DNA from: Symsagittifera roscoffensis
Lineage: Eukaryota; Xenacoelomorpha; Acoela; Convolutidae
Length of the DNA: 64,000 nucleotides
Reading direction: 5' to 3'
NCBI RefSeq assembly: GCF_963678635.1
Contig: NC_087065.1
Coordinates: 15,692,019-15,756,018, forward strand
Below are positions 9,878 through 22,960 of this stretch, one piece after another; the first letter of the stretch is position 1; each line of letters begins with the position of its first letter. Position numbers and translations under genes: made by a program. A model generated the notes under the pieces. The model saw only the letters and a list, made by a program, of their open reading frames with translations. It had not been told where the DNA came from and did no database searches.

Positions 9878-12600
9878 ATGTTCAAGTGAAAATTTTATAT
9901 AAAAAATGTAAAAATCTTCGCGTGACATTTTCTTGGCAAAAAAAGATACTATAAACGATTATAAACCTTCAATAATTATGATTGTGAAAAAATTGGCTTA
10001 ATAATCGGTAATAAAGTTTTAGTCATAAGGTTTTTTTCAATTGAGCCAGTTTTTTTTCAAAAAATTCGGTCACAGTTAAATTAGTCTACTTAATATACAA
10101 TTCAAATCTGAAAAATGAGATGTAGATCCGAAGAATCAGTTTTTGCATAACGATATTTTTCAAGATGGATCTAGTAGAAATTGCTGTCGTCAGCTCAAAA
10201 TAAAAAAATGAAAAGTTTTTCTAGTTTTGCAGAATACAGACTATTTAAAACGCTTTTTTTGTACTTTGCAAAAAAAGTCTGAGATCGAAAAATACACTTG
10301 CTAAACTACGCAGTTATAATGAACTTCTAATTTATCAAAAAAGTAAGCATTCCCAAGATATCACTTTGTATACTCCTTAAACTTCATGAAAATTGACGAT
10401 TCGAGACGTCTTGGATTGTTTCCGAAGTAAATTTTATTCGCTAGAAACAATGAGGAGCCAAAGCTTCAGCATCGCCTAAGTTCATCGCCTTTGTTCATGG
10501 GTTTGGGAATTAGTTCGCACTTTGCTGGCACTTCTAGGAAAGTTGGTCAATAGGCAACTGTCATTTATCAGAGGATCGCAGAATGAACTCTACGGAACTG
10601 GTTCAATAAAGTTGAAGATTCTTACTTCAATACTAGTGTACAACCGGATTGCGGGTAAAAATTGAGAGTAAATAAACCAGCCGAGGTATAAACCAACCAA
10701 AAATAAGGGGAGAATATAGGCCAGCCAAAAAATTATATCATATGAATTAGTTTGCATAACTTTCGTAACTGTTACATAATTGTTACATAAATAATATACA
10801 ACAATCACGCTTTTTCGGTTGATTTATATACCACCTAAAAATTGATCAAATGAAATGATGGTATTGACGAGACAGCGTCAGGTCCAACAAAGCCGAGCTT
10901 GCGACTTCGCGAAAAAGCATGAACAGTCCAGGCCATTTTCCCAGTCAAGAGAAAAAGGAACCAAAGGACTTCTCTGAGTATTGTAGAGGCCGCAAAGTTT
11001 GGGACAAAGTCTTCTACTTTTCCCAGGAGGGACATGTGCCATACAATCAAAATGCCGTCAGATTTAGGAAAATTGACTGAACGATTCGTTCAATATGACG
11101 ATTAGTGACGTTATTTGTAAAAAAAATTGGAAAAAGTCAATTTCGATTGAAGTGATCATTTTCAAAATTTCGATCTGAGCGTCCATGATACGTAACAATT
11201 TTTGTTTTTTTTTGCGACAACTGAAAACCGCGAAAATCAAAACCACGAGTTTTGCTACTAGAGATTCCCCGAAAAAACCTAAAATAATTGAAACGAAGTT
11301 TATTGATATTCGAGGAAGAGATGCGCTCCGAAGTGTAACAATTGTACAGGTACAATCGTTACTGGACATATCCCGTGGATTAGGAAGGCTGACGGGAGTA
11401 ATTGCAAACCTTCCTAGTCGTGAAGAAGACGCATCTTCACGAATATTGAAGAAACTGGAAGGGTCCGGAGTTGCGATCCATAACTGTAATCTTACCAACT
11501 TTTAGCTTCCCAGAATGGCCTGAGCTTATTGTTTTACATCAAACTTCGAGTTCAGGACACGTATTCATTTTCAGGATACAGCTCACTATTTTCATATGTA
11601 GCTAAGTTAATTTGCGCGGTTCGGCTGATAGCCTTTGAGCACTAACAATTTTGTCGACCCGATGTTGCGAGAACCACATTGAATTGGCTAATGTAGAGAC
11701 GGTTAAAAGCATGCAAAGCTCTAACTAAACGCTAGCCAATCGTTTTAGGATCTAGCTTTATGTTTCGTCGGAATGTTCTTCCGGGCGAACTTTACAACAT
11801 TTCAAGATGATCTGATCTGTTCTCGTTGAAGCGATAGGGAATTAGAACTATTCCAAACACAAGGTTGCTATCAAAGCTATCAAAGCAGCCAAAAAAAGAT
11901 AAGTAAAAAAGTAGCCACGAAAGCGATGAGCTAGTCGAAAAGATATTTTCCCTTAGAACCGAGAGGAATCGATTGTGACGGCCATGTCTCAGACTGACAA
12001 AGAAATGGCGGCAGCTCAAGCGATGAAGAAGGTAACCCAGAAAACGGTCTCCGAAAAGATTAAAGCGGATCAAAGTTTAGAGCTGAAATAATTAATTAAG
12101 CGGAAATGTTAAGGAGGAAAACCGGACAAAACCTGTCACGCATACACTGATAGTGTAGACGGGGAAAATCAAAACCTCCAAAAAGATACCAACTGGACCC
12201 AACAAGAGTACAGCAAGACTGGAAGTAGATGGCTCTCATGATTGAACGCCTACTTCATGGACCAGCACTACAATGGCAAATGGATCTTGAGGATTGCTAG
12301 ATATCACAAAATCCTTGGACCTAGGATTCTGGGTTGTTTTATTCACGGAGATGATGCTTTTTATACGGTATGAAACTAGACACAAACTGAGCGTTGGCTT
12401 ACAAAATAAGATAAGAAAGAATCATCAACTTCAATTCAGTCATTTTATTCTAAGTCTGACATCGAAGCAAAATATTGAATTTGAGCTTGAAAGCCAAGGA
12501 GAGACAGATAATCATACTGATTAGTTCATATGACATTTAGTTAAATAGGTACTTATTCATAGTGGGACTTCTATAAAGATATGTTGACTAAGAAATTAGG
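9878..12600. other. Unassigned sequence, probably old transposon debris
   Basis: 10.8-12.3 kb is less AT-rich than its surroundings and has short frames on both strands (11064-11498 minus, 11185-11505 plus, 12294-12524 plus). None shows a domain I can defend. A plus-strand stretch from ~11985 (MSQTDKEMAAAQAMKK) reads like a real peptide for about 40 codons and then breaks. I found no terminal repeats. Confidence 0.3.
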
Positions 12601-14640
12601 TTCTACTGCATCATTTAATATATATGTAATTGTTTTCTGTTTCAGTGGTTGTTTTCCCTCTATTGGATATCATACATATCCGTATGGATAAAACTTCCCC
12701 CTTTCAAGATTGGTGTAATACATCAGTTTTGTTTCCGTTTCCTCTGATGTTTCATCTCTTCTCGTTTGAGCTGTTTGATTCCATCGATTCGTCATCTTTC
12801 TGCGGTGGTGGCATCGATATTCTCCTCGCTTGTTTTTTTCTGGTGTTGATTTTTCGGTTTTTCGGTTGATTTTGACCCCCCGATTGTTGAGCTGGCTTCT
12901 TTGACGAGTTTTGGGAATTGGGATTCTCCTCACATTCCCTTTGGAATGTCATTGAGTTTCCACGTACTGGCAAAATTGATTTTAAAATACTCATGGCGGA
13001 TTGAAAACTCTGATAATGAGGAATCCAGTGTGGTCGGTTGATCGATGATAAATCGGGAGCTGATTAGCTTTTGCAATCATGCTGATGTAGATGTCTGGTT
13101 GGGCGTGGCTGTTAGTGCTGTCTCCTGTATTTGCGGTGTGGTTTCCCGTTGTGAATCCGATGCATCAGTGGCTTGTTCAGTGGTATCCATTTGGACTTCT
13201 GTGCATTCTATTGTAGAGCCTTTGCTTGCGCCCGCTTCTGAATTTGCTGAGTGGTATTCTCGGTATATGTTACTGCGATAAGTGCATTGTTACACAAGAG
13301 CATTTGTGTGTTTTAGGAGTCTGAGATTTGGCTGATCGGAATTGCCTTTCCGAGTTTCCCAGATAATACACTGGCCCTTACTCGTGTTGGGCGTCTGCAT
13401 TCTGTAACAATCTCTTCTGGCGCCTGTTTGGCATCGATTCGTTTTGCTGAGAGTTATATTTGTGTGAGAGAGTTTTTCTATTGAGATCTGAATTGGATGA
13501 TGGGGACATGGAGGTATCACAATCGATTGGGATGACGGTAAATTTTTCTTTTTTCCATTTCTTTGTAGGTCTGCCGCCTTTAACAGTTTGTTTGTTTTGA
13601 GCCATTTGCTTTGCCGGTTCGTCCTTTTTTGTTTTGTCTTTCTAGCTGTGCTTTCTTGGCTTAGTCATAGTAGGTTTGAATAAGCGTTGCGAACCCAGTG
13701 CGTTCCTATTCATTGATTGCTGTATTATATCCTATTTGTTTTTCGGCGATTGGCCTTTACCGCTTGCTGTCCTTGTTGCCGATGTTTGCCGATTCTGGAA
13801 AACGGTTGTCTCGGGTTTATTGGGCTGTTTTGGTTGCTTGCTTGTCGTTTGTTTGGTTGCCTGATTGTCTTATTTAACTTAGACACGAGGTTAAGCCCTG
13901 GGTAAAATTGTATAAATCTCAAAATACTTTGTGATTTATAAAGGTTAAGTCCTTAAGAAATGTGGGAAATGTGGGCCGCAAAGCTACATTTCCCATAATA
14001 TCTCGGGTCTGGGACATAATCTTGATTGTCATGTCTAATAACCCTACGTTTTCTTCCGACCTCCCGGATGCATACGGTGGGAGGCGAGTAGTTAAAAATT
14101 GATCCAATTTCGATAGCCTTGAAGTATGAACCGAGATTTTATTTTTTCCAGCTATGGTTCCTATTCTTTTTGCTTTATGTTCAATTCGTTGGCTCATTTT
14201 TGAGTTAACGATTTGTTGTGGACATTTAAAGCGATCAATTATGAAAATCAAAGACAAATTTGCTAATTTTTTTCCCTTTTTGTTAAAGGCCGAGATAAAT
14301 TTTTGTTTTTAAGTTTACGATGTCATTTTTTCGGGCTTTCAACCAAAAACGAACTTTTAACTCCCATCATCTCGTAAGGGTTGTTTCTATTGTTAGGTGT
14401 GGGACAATCTAGATTTTCTCTATCAGCCTGCAATCGAACTCGTCGTCGTTTTTGGTGTCCAGGTTCATCGGACCAGTTGTTATGTTATATGTAACATGAG
14501 CGGCTTTTTTCTTTTTTTCCTACGTCCTTTCTTCTTACTGATTCCCTGATGGTTCCTGGTTGTAGTGGAATGTGCTGTGGTGAAGTGAAGCGTGAATTGA
14601 ATCGAGCTTCATCGCAACGGACATATCTCGGGATGCGCTG
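12600..14640 (-). pseudogene. Decayed Ty3/Gypsy element, probable region downstream of integrase
   Basis: The minus strand carries a chain of short, frame-broken, polar open segments (13919-14257, 13378-13605, 12752-12994, 12670-12933), rich in Lys, Asn, Gln and Ser. They follow directly after the integrase remnant at 14643-15007, where Ty3/Gypsy Pol usually has its variable C-terminal tail. No residue-level homology is claimed; the assignment rests on position and composition. Confidence 0.35.
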
Positions 14641-14642
14641 AT

Positions 14643-15007
14643 TTACAATGTGCATTTGCATAAATTAAAAAGAGTGCCAGCAATATTGTTGGTGAGCTTT
14701 TTTGCAGTTGAGAATCCGGAAAATTTGTATACCCCAAGTAGTATAAAAATTTCGTTCTCGTTTTCGTCAGTTAAAGGCCCGGCAGAACCCAAGTGGATTT
14801 CTTCGCCACTTTGGAGATAGAGGTACCACGTGTTCTCTGGGGCTTCCAGCATACACAACTGCTATGAGAAGACGGCTCTCTAAAATTTGGCACAACTGCT
14901 CTCTGGGATGACGAATCTTTTGTCGTACGTAAAGATATTGTCTGTTTCTGATAGTTGTTCACACTCATTGTAAAAATTTGGGTCAAAGCATGTCTTGATG
15001 TTACCAT
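14643..15007 (-). pseudogene. Ty3/Gypsy integrase remnant
   Basis: On the minus strand, 14858-14643 reads GSAGPLTDENENEIFILLGV followed by YKFSGFSTAK. This aligns with the first catalytic segment of Ty3/Gypsy integrases (pattern LDFAGP...YIL..DRFS.F..AK, as in the element at 22961). The usual catalytic Asp of LDFAGP is Ser here (GSAGP). The overlapping frame up to 15007 covers the preceding linker. Several frame breaks make it inactive. Confidence 0.6.
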
Positions 15008-15399
15008 TTTTTTTCTATTCCCGACGATTTTTAAGAGAGGTTGAAGTTTTCCGTTTCAGCATTTATGGGTAATCTTTTTGAAGGCCGGTAAAACATTCCG
15101 GTTTGCAATTTTTTTACTCAGTTTTTCGGATACTTTTTAATCGATTGATTTTGATTGAATATGTAAGCTGCTGAGTAGTGAAAATAGCCTTTAAACAGTG
15201 AACGTTGTTTGTGATGCAATCAAAATTGCAGCTGCAAAGTTTTGTGCCCAGAAAAAATTTTTGATTTTTTTCAATTTATTTTTTGCCATTATGCTGGCTT
15301 GAAATTCAAGGCAAGGAATAAACTGTCAATGACTGCCTTGACAAGGACGAACTGTTTGTCCCAGTATGCGTGGGTTCAAATTTTTCTACCGGATGTCTT

Positions 15400-15910
15400 G
15401 CAATGTAATCTATGAGGCCCATTTTTCAAGCGTTTAACTGATGTATATCAAAATCAATTTTTTCAAAGTGGTCTATCCATCTGGTAAAACGAGTTTGATA
15501 CGTTTTAATCATTTTGAAGAGTCATTTTGAAGAGCGCTGACCAAAACTTGTTGGCTTATAATAAGTGTGAGTTTTCCGCCGTAGAGGTAATATTTAATTT
15601 GCTCTATTGCTCATACTATGTCTAAAAATTCCAATTCACCACGCGTGCATCCCAGTCACTGCAAAAGTCCGTTTTTGGGTTTCTTTTTGTTTCGTTTCTA
15701 ATACAAATTTGAATCCAGCGTTTCAGGAATTAAATTTGCCGTTGATAGGTGTGGGCGAATTCGTGTAAATGTGGTGTTTGGAGTTGTGCGAGCTTGTGTA
15801 TAAACTTTGCGATATGATGAATTAAACCAATAAAAATTCTTAGTTGTTTGAACGTTTTTGGGTGTTTTATTTTAGTGATAGCTTTTGATGTTTTTGTATT
15901 GGTGTAGTAC
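15400..15910 (-). pseudogene. Ty3/Gypsy RT thumb and RNase H remnant
   Basis: Reading the minus strand, ~15900-15785 gives KHPKTFKQLRIFIGLIHH then AKFIHKLAQLQTP, matching the RT thumb motif (P.....LR.FLG..N...KF...LA....PL). Positions ~15605-15545 give LYGGKLTLII, the RNase H strand normally reading YLYG.KF.LITDH. Positions ~15520-15405 give FTRWIDHFEKIDFDI and KMGLIDYIARHPV, the usual RLTRW...KMG..DY.SR.P connection. Frames change repeatedly. No intact RT active site was found upstream, and LTRs were not found. Confidence 0.65.
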
Positions 15911-16384
15911 CATGCTTGCTCTGGCTTTTGGTTTCAACCGACAAATCGTCTTGGGCTTCGTCAGTGGAGATGTTAGACGTGAATTTATTCAGTTGGACAA
16001 CAAAAAAACAGCAAGAACAAGGCCTTGATCCCTAATAAATTTTGCATCGAGGCCTTGGTCTTTGCAAGCGGTGCATTTGAAATTACTTTTCACTAGTAAT
16101 TCGGTTAGTCCTCAGTGGATTTGTTCCTGCCTTTTTGTTTTCGCTTGTTTCCTGGTAAGCACTTCATGTCTCCCGAAAGTTACAGTCAGCGTTTTGACGA
16201 AAAGTGTGTCAAACTAAGACCAAAACTGTCTGGTTGTTGTCTCTTGGATCTGTAGGTTTGGGCTATATTGATGATGTCCTCATATCCTTCAGTCTTCAGA
16301 AGGAGGTATAAATAGCTGTGTACTTTCATCTCACTTTCAGTGGGAATGCCGTCATCTCTGGGAATGCCGTCAACCGTTGGGCCA

Positions 16385-16585
16385 AGGTTTTCTCGCAGAG
16401 TTAAAACAAATCGAAATTTTTTGAGAAAGTCGAAACATATCTGAACTGGGTCGAACAAAGTCAAACATTTTTTTTTACTAGGTCAAGAAAGTCGAAACAC
16501 GCCAAAATTTTGTCCATGAAAGTCAAAACATACCAAAATTTGGTCGAGACGGTCGAAACATACCGATTTTTGGTCGAGACAGTCG
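16385..16585. repeat. Degenerate ~28-bp minisatellite (GTCGAAACATACC units)
   Basis: Repeated words GTCGAAACATA, CCAAAATTTGGTCGAGA and AAAGTCGAAACA recur at intervals of roughly 28 bp, five to seven times with drift (for example 16488, 16522, 16551). The array lies just outside the decayed pol region. On the minus strand it forms a repetitive Phe/Asp/Gln peptide within small open frames, which I do not regard as a gene. Confidence 0.55.
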
Positions 16586-17294
16586 AGGTTACGTGTGGTC
16601 TTCTGAAGTGGCCTGAAATACATGCGATGTCTAGGTATTAAATCTCCGAAGTAAAAAAAACCAGAAAGTTGAAAAAGTGCACAGAAAACGAGAATCAAGA
16701 ATAAAATATTGCGAAAAAGACAGGAGTGATGGCTTGTCGCATGACGAAAAATTTCAAGCTCAGAAACAATCTATTTGGACTACCTTATATTTATCAGACA
16801 TACCTGAAATGACCTTCGGGTTCTGAATTAAACAGGTTTTTAAAGAGCAGCATCCTGAGAACCCTGTTTTGCATCAAGTGAACGATGGGTAAGCGCAAGC
16901 ATGGCTTGCCAAATATAAAGAGCTCAGGAAAAAAGAGTTTTAATTTTGGGTCAATTGTGAATTACGAGTTTAAAGAGATGATGAATATCGATCGAGAAAA
17001 AAACTGTATGACTGACTCTGGATAGAACCAGACCCTGGCGAAAACCAACCATTTTACCAAACTAGCAAGCTCATGCATAATAAGAAAAACATGAGGTTGT
17101 GGTAAAAAATAAAAAAAACAGTAAAATGAAGTGTCAAACTGCGATGAATAAAAAAAGTAGAGACAAAAAATTGCATAAATTTTATTCTGAAATGTAACAT
17201 TTTTGAAACGTAATACGTAGCAGCTGCACTAAACAGAAAATGAAATAACTTCGAGCAAAACTGTAAATTACATGAATAACCCCTCGAAAAAATC

Positions 17295-17505
17295 CTTTAT
17301 AATCGATTATAATTGATTATTATGAATTTTATTGGCATAAAAAATAACAGGATTATAATCCATTTTTAATGGATTATAATCGATTATAATGGATTACATT
17401 GACATAAAAAATTTTAGGAATATAATCTTTTTTTAATGATTATAATCGATAATTTTATCATTTTATAGATGCTGACCATATTATGATAATATAATCGATT
17501 ATGAT
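17295..17505. repeat. Cluster of ATAATCGATTAT-type palindromes (right)
   Basis: Contains TATAATCGATTATAATTGAT, ATGGATTATAATCGATTATA, TGATTATAATCGATAATT and TAATATAATCGATTATGATC, with ATTGGCATAAAAAATAACAG repeated as ACATTGACATAAAAAATTTTAGG. Same motif as 9045-9265, 8 kb away, with the decayed retroelement between them. Confidence 0.55.
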
Positions 17506-17519
17506 CCATGGGCGCTCGG

Positions 17520-20500
17520 TGCGGGCGAGCTTGTGAAATAACTTGCGAGAAATTTGTGCCGCTATTCTAACAATTCTATAACAGTTGGTGCTTGTTTTTC
17601 CAGACTTTTGCATGTTTTTCCAGACATTTTCACAATGTGACCTTCTTTAACTAATTTTTTTTCAGTTCGTTGGTATTTTTATCTTGAATCTGGATGTGGA
17701 CTTGTCTCACTTTATTTTGAGTTGGTAGTAGAAGTTATTCAAAATTAGTGGGTACACAATGTTTCATCGATCATTCTAGGCGGCTAAGCAATTGTGGAAT
17801 TTTATTTACAAGGTAATTACCCTAAAATACTGAATCAGTTTTTCCGACGATTTGGTTTTATCGATTTTTGACAAGGTAGTTTCCTTTAAATTGTAACTAT
17901 AACAAAGGAGGGTTGGAGGTCGAAACCCCAAAAACATCTAGTTCTGTTTTTACACTAAGAATTTAGCCCTATTTAACATCTCTATACAGCGATCCAAATA
18001 TCTTATATTATGTTTTACATAGCTAGTTAAAACTGGATTTTCCTGCGTCGTCCCGAAAATTGACCTTCTACTATCAATTTTTAAAAAGTCGTCTGCTTTT
18101 TAATTATCAATGATACAGGACGACCCGTTGCTTCTACTTCCAATCAATTTTTGCGAAATACCACCAAGCTTTTTGGATTAGATGAAAAAGATCTTACTGG
18201 AGTGTTGAGTTTACTCAAAAACTTGCTTCTCAATCTTCAGGTTGCAACTTCTCCTCCCCTTAAAGTTTTCTCCGTTACTGTAGGTCTTAAGGTCGGCGTT
18301 AATTTAACATTCATGGATGCGAGTGTCTTCAACAGGTAATGACTCTTTTACTCTGGTACATTTCTCTTCAAGTCTGCTCAGTGACTGGTTTATGACGCCA
18401 AATTCTCTAGCACTTTCCAAGGCACTGACTCCGCGAGGTCGTCTATTGTTTGTTTGTTTGCTAGAGTAGTTTTTTGTTTCTTTCCTAAGCTGTTAGTTTT
18501 TTCTTTTTGTAAGCGCTATCCTATTCCTCGGGTCGTTTTGTCGTGGCAAGACGGGTTGGGGAAAGAGCATATCATTTCAATAGAATACTGTCCTTCTGGT
18601 CTCAAACCTTTGGGGCATTTTTTCCATTCAAGTAGGCTTAACCTTATTTAAACGCGGACCAGTATGGGATAGGGAATTTAATTTAAAAGGTGAGTTTTTG
18701 AGAAAATTGTCAATTAGTCCTGGGTCGCTGAAAGGGTTGGAAAGAAAAACGTTGTTTCAGGTACTTAGACACTTTGTTTATGGGAGAGTTTGAATTCTAA
18801 AGGTAAAATTTAACAGATCCAGGGAAAACCTTGATGATCCAGGTTTAAGGAAAATTTTCAGTTGAAAGTTTTTAGATGAAGAATTTGGATAAAATGTTGA
18901 AAACCCAAGGAAAAGACTTGATGATCTGGTTTCAATAATTAGATATAGGATTTAGGATTTAAATTGAAGAGAAGCCGGGACGACAAGATAATTTAGATAA
19001 ATTTAAGGTATTTTTAATGGTTAAGGAGGCAAAAGAAATCTTGATGATTTTGTTTTCAATCGATTTTGTATTTTATTTGTCATGAATTTATAAACTGAAT
19101 TGAAATTCTTTTATGAAAAATAACTGCAGGTTTGAAATTTTGAGATATATCGCTTACCAAATCAAATTACGGCCCTATTTATCGCAGTTCTTATAAAAGT
19201 AAAAAAGATTTACTGCACAAAAAGTTTCCAATTTTGTCGTCGTTGTCTGCTTTTTCGCTTTGCGATTCCGATTTTTTGTTTATCGTCTATCGTTGTGACT
19301 TGATTGCCTCTTTGGTGTTGGCTCGGCTTGATTAGACATATTAAGAAAGGGTAAATAAATTATTTATATGATTGATATGTTTTGATTTGTTAGGTTTTTG
19401 CTAAAGCTAAATTAGTATTCGGTCTGCTCGAGACTTGTTCGTCGCACTAGATGAGTTAAGATTCGCGGTGGCCTTCTCATAGATTAATTTTGGACAAGGT
19501 AAGCCGTCTGTTTGTCATCCTATTTTCGGCCGGATAGATTCGTGCAAATTCTTAGTCTAATACCAATCCTAATCTTAATTTTATATTTCCTGGTCTCAAT
19601 AGATCTAGAAAATACTGGTATGAAAAGTTTCATTTTTTCATTTATTGTAAGTTTTCATTAATGGATCATGATTGATTAGTTATAAAAATTTTACAGTGAT
19701 AATTATGAAAGTATATATGACTCTTGTTTTGAACTGGTTCCAGTAACTTCTCCAACATTTTAGTCTGAAGTTGTGGTCTTCTTGTAAAATCCCGCGCGTT
19801 TCTGTGAAAGATATTGTTTTCTCCGGAGTTTCTGAGAAAACAAGACCGTTTCGTTGGATAGAAGTCAGCACTTCTATCATGATGTGAAGGGAAATACCCC
19901 TTTTTTTACTTCGGGTTGTGAGTATACGTTTTAAAGAACTTTCTATTGACACGAAACAATAATGAACTCTTGTGGGTTTTTTTGAAAGGCTATCAAGCTT
20001 GTTAAAATGGATGATACTTTTTTCAGATTTCCTTAGTGTTTTTTGTACGTTTTCAACGATAATTATAGAGGATGCTCAGGCACTTTCGACGATATAGGAT
20101 AGTTGTGATCTCCTTGATTTACGTTTGTTTTTACCCATCGATCAACCTATTAGTGAAATTTTGCTATGGTCCGCAGCAGGAAACTCTTGGCAATCGGTTT
20201 CTTCACCGGTGAGTGTGCTGGTGTCCCAGATGGAGAAGTCGCAAATGCTGAGACTCACGCGCGCCGCAAAACCCTCTCAAGAATTAAGGACGTTTCAAAA
20301 ATGCATCGCTTTGAAGCTTTATGGACATCGAAGCATTTACTGTTTCAATGTTTAACTCCAACGTAACTTCGTTAAAGTTAAAGTTTATAGCTTGTTCGGT
20401 TCAAGTTTTCAAATGTCAAACCTGGGAAAGACTCAGAGTGCTTTTTTTGATTGAGTTGAACAGAACCCGTTGAACAGAGAAGGATGGCAGACTTGTCCGC

Positions 20501-21800
20501 TCATTGATAAATGTATGGTGAAAGAGAGTACCCGGAGCACCAGCAGAGGTGGGCTTGAGGTCTGATTTTTAGCTGGAGCTGGACTCAGCAGCCGAGTAGG
20601 CGTGATGATGACTTCCAGAGGCTTCACAGTCTTAGAACGAGTGACCACGATTGCTTGGAACGCCAGGTTACCGGTGGAGTTATACGGTAATTGTCATATG
20701 AGGCCAGAGCAAAAGTCAGTTAAAAGCTGAATGCCTAACACTTTTTCGGAAGAGATTACGAACCGATGATTGCATAAGGTACTTTTGAAAAGTAATATAT
20801 TTTTGAAGTTTGAGCTCAGGGCATCAATACTTTCCAGATTGTATAAGCAACTGCATTAAAAATTGCATGCTAAGTCAAAAATTTAAAATTGTTAAGGAAA
20901 ACCTCACCGAGTGCAAATATTTTATCTTTTCTTCAAAAACTCGAGAAACAAGACTACTCGAATCAAAATGAAGACCTGCTTCTGCCGACTGCGTTTTAAT
21001 TACTACAAAAGAACCTTTATGTTACAACCATTTGAAAATTGAGGAGGAACTCTGTATTGGGGTATGTTTTAGCTTTTTTTTATTGTCAAGGTAAATCAGC
21101 TACCACCAAAAATCATCAAAGAGAGAAGTGTGATTTATCATTTTGAAGCCCTTTTAGTCTTATTTGAACAACGAAAGAAAATTTTCAAAAAAACTTTCCT
21201 TGTGTCAAAAGAAAAACCAGTTTGAAACTTTTGTTTTTCGCCTATGTGAGTGTGCAGTGTGTATGTTTACAATAGTTTAATTCTCTAGAATAAAAGCTTA
21301 CAATTGCTTATTTTAAACGGTAAAAATTTAGTTTTACTCGACTAAGTTCAGTTTTTTCTGAGTTTTTAATGCCTTTTTGATTTTTTAGCGTTTTTTTTTC
21401 AAATTTTCATTTCTACAAAATCTGTTTTTGAAATTTTTAATTTTACTAAGACCGTCGAGTGTGCCAACGCTCTATTTTTTTTGCTGATGTCCTTTTTTAA
21501 ACCACGCAGAAAATAACGTCCACAATTTGAAAAAAAAAGACTTGCACAGCAACCGGATATCATTGTATCTATTAGTTTTCAATGCATATGGAATTGACAA
21601 AATTGACCCGTTATTCAATTTTTTTTGCTTTTTGTAAAAAAGCATTTCATGCAATTTGTTTCCAGTAGTTTTATAACAAGACCGCTGGTACATCAGGATA
21701 AATATTCGAATGTTTCGACTGCCCGTGTATTCATATTGAATAGTTTTTCGTAATGAAAATATTGAAAAACTATAAATTATGAACAATATCAAAAATCAAG
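17520..21800. other. Intergenic sequence, no gene recognised
   Basis: Mostly AT-rich, with short frames only. Positions 20120-20660 are GC-richer and open on both strands (plus 20125-20366, minus 20433-20648), suggesting a fragment of an old coding or retroelement sequence. No motif is identifiable. No tRNA or rRNA seen. Confidence 0.3.
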
Positions 21801-21805
21801 TGTAA

Positions 21806-22160
21806 TAACTTGAATCGTACAAAATTGATACGACCGATTCTCAGCTAGCCTCATATCAACTTGGAACAATTATGCTGTGCGGGATAAATCGCCACGAATA
21901 AAAAATCCGCGTTACGTTTTCAGGATTATGGATAAAATCTTCAAAGCGCGCATTAAAAGTCCAGAGTTTGGCTAAATTGAAAAACTTTGCAAAGAATAAT
22001 CGGAAATAAAAATGTTTTTCTTATTTTGATTTTGGGGAATTGATATTTTCAATTAGGATAAAATTTTTTTTTTCTAATTTCTTATTTCAATCGCCATAAT
22101 AAACCACATCAAGCAAAAATAATCCTTTTTCTTCGAAAGTCGGAACAATAAAACTAATTG
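21806..22160 (-). repeat. R1-related dispersed repeat (subfamily R1b)
   Basis: TCGTACAAAATTGATACGACC, then GGGATAAATCGCCACGAATA and CCGCGTTACG, match 36450-36560 (TCGTACGATATTAATACGACC, GGGATAATTCGCCACGCATA, TTCGCGTTACGC). The end CTTCGAAAGTCGGAACAA (22133-22150) is the inverse of the R1 left terminus. A minus-oriented, partly decayed copy. Confidence 0.5.
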
Positions 22161-22955
22161 CTTTCCTTTGAGACAATGTTTACCTTGGAACAATTTCTAA
22201 GCCAGACTAAATAGCCGCTTATTAGTAAGTAGTTTGAATCTTATCGCCTGTTAATTGTCTCAACTTTGCAAGAAAACCCGTGAACTTCGAACTTCACTTT
22301 ACTAAGAAATGATGGTTTAAACTTTTTTTGTTTTTGTGCTAAATAAATCAAAACTTTTCAGATGCTATAAGATTTCAGTCAATTATGATATGAAACCCAT
22401 ATAGTCAAGTATAAGTTGAAACTGTGTTGAAAAAACCACATTGAGCTCAAATATTTGGGTCTGGCACTTCTGGCACTTGGGTCAAAAATGGGTAATGATA
22501 TTAACTTTTGAGCAAAAAAAAACTATTTGAGTCAAACCGATTTTTTCCAGTTGCTTAGTTGCATATAGTCAACTATTTTGGTTAACTTCCACCGTTTTAA
22601 TTTCCGTTTCATAGCTCCGGAAACCAGTTGTTGATACCATTTGAATTGAAATAAAGTTTGAGCCTTTATTTCAATCTACAAAAAACCTGCGTTATCAGAG
22701 AACTTGTAAGACTGGCATTCCTTAGCTTGAGGAGTATCAATCTTTTCTCTTTTTTTGTCATTTTTGAGCCTTTTAATGGACCCTGGAAACTCCTGGATAA
22801 CAAAATAACCCATCCTGGTGGCATGTTATGCATCGATCGGGACGTTCTCGGAAAATTAGTTCGAATTAAGCGGCCGTTTATGACAACCACTATGGTAAAG
22901 GCTTTTCATGAAGAAACAAGACGTCGTGGAATCACTAGATTCGAATTCTAAATCA

Positions 22956-22960
22956 CTGGG
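22956..22960. repeat. 5-bp target-site duplication (left)
   Basis: CTGGG directly before the 5' LTR. The same five bases follow the 3' LTR at 29547-29551. Five-base duplications are normal for Ty3/Gypsy integration. Confidence 0.9.

Noticed and set aside
11064-11505. Overlapping frames on both strands, 144 and 106 residues
   Set aside because: Plausible-looking composition but no motif, and both strands open equally; probably transposon debris.
12294-12524. Possible copia-type RNase H end (FSHFILSLTSKQNIEFELES)
   Set aside because: Resemblance to HFI...GEIEL... patterns is short and the neighbouring sequence gives no supporting motif.
9045-17505. One 8 kb transposon bounded by ATAATCGATTAT clusters
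   Set aside because: The clusters are not consistent inverted repeats of each other and no target duplication could be found, so kept only as an observation.
22658-22951. 97-residue frame just before the LTR element
   Set aside because: No ATG at the start (TTG), no recognised domain; the part from ~22790 looks somewhat coding (GKLVRIKRPFMTTTM) but an exon cannot be supported from one frame.
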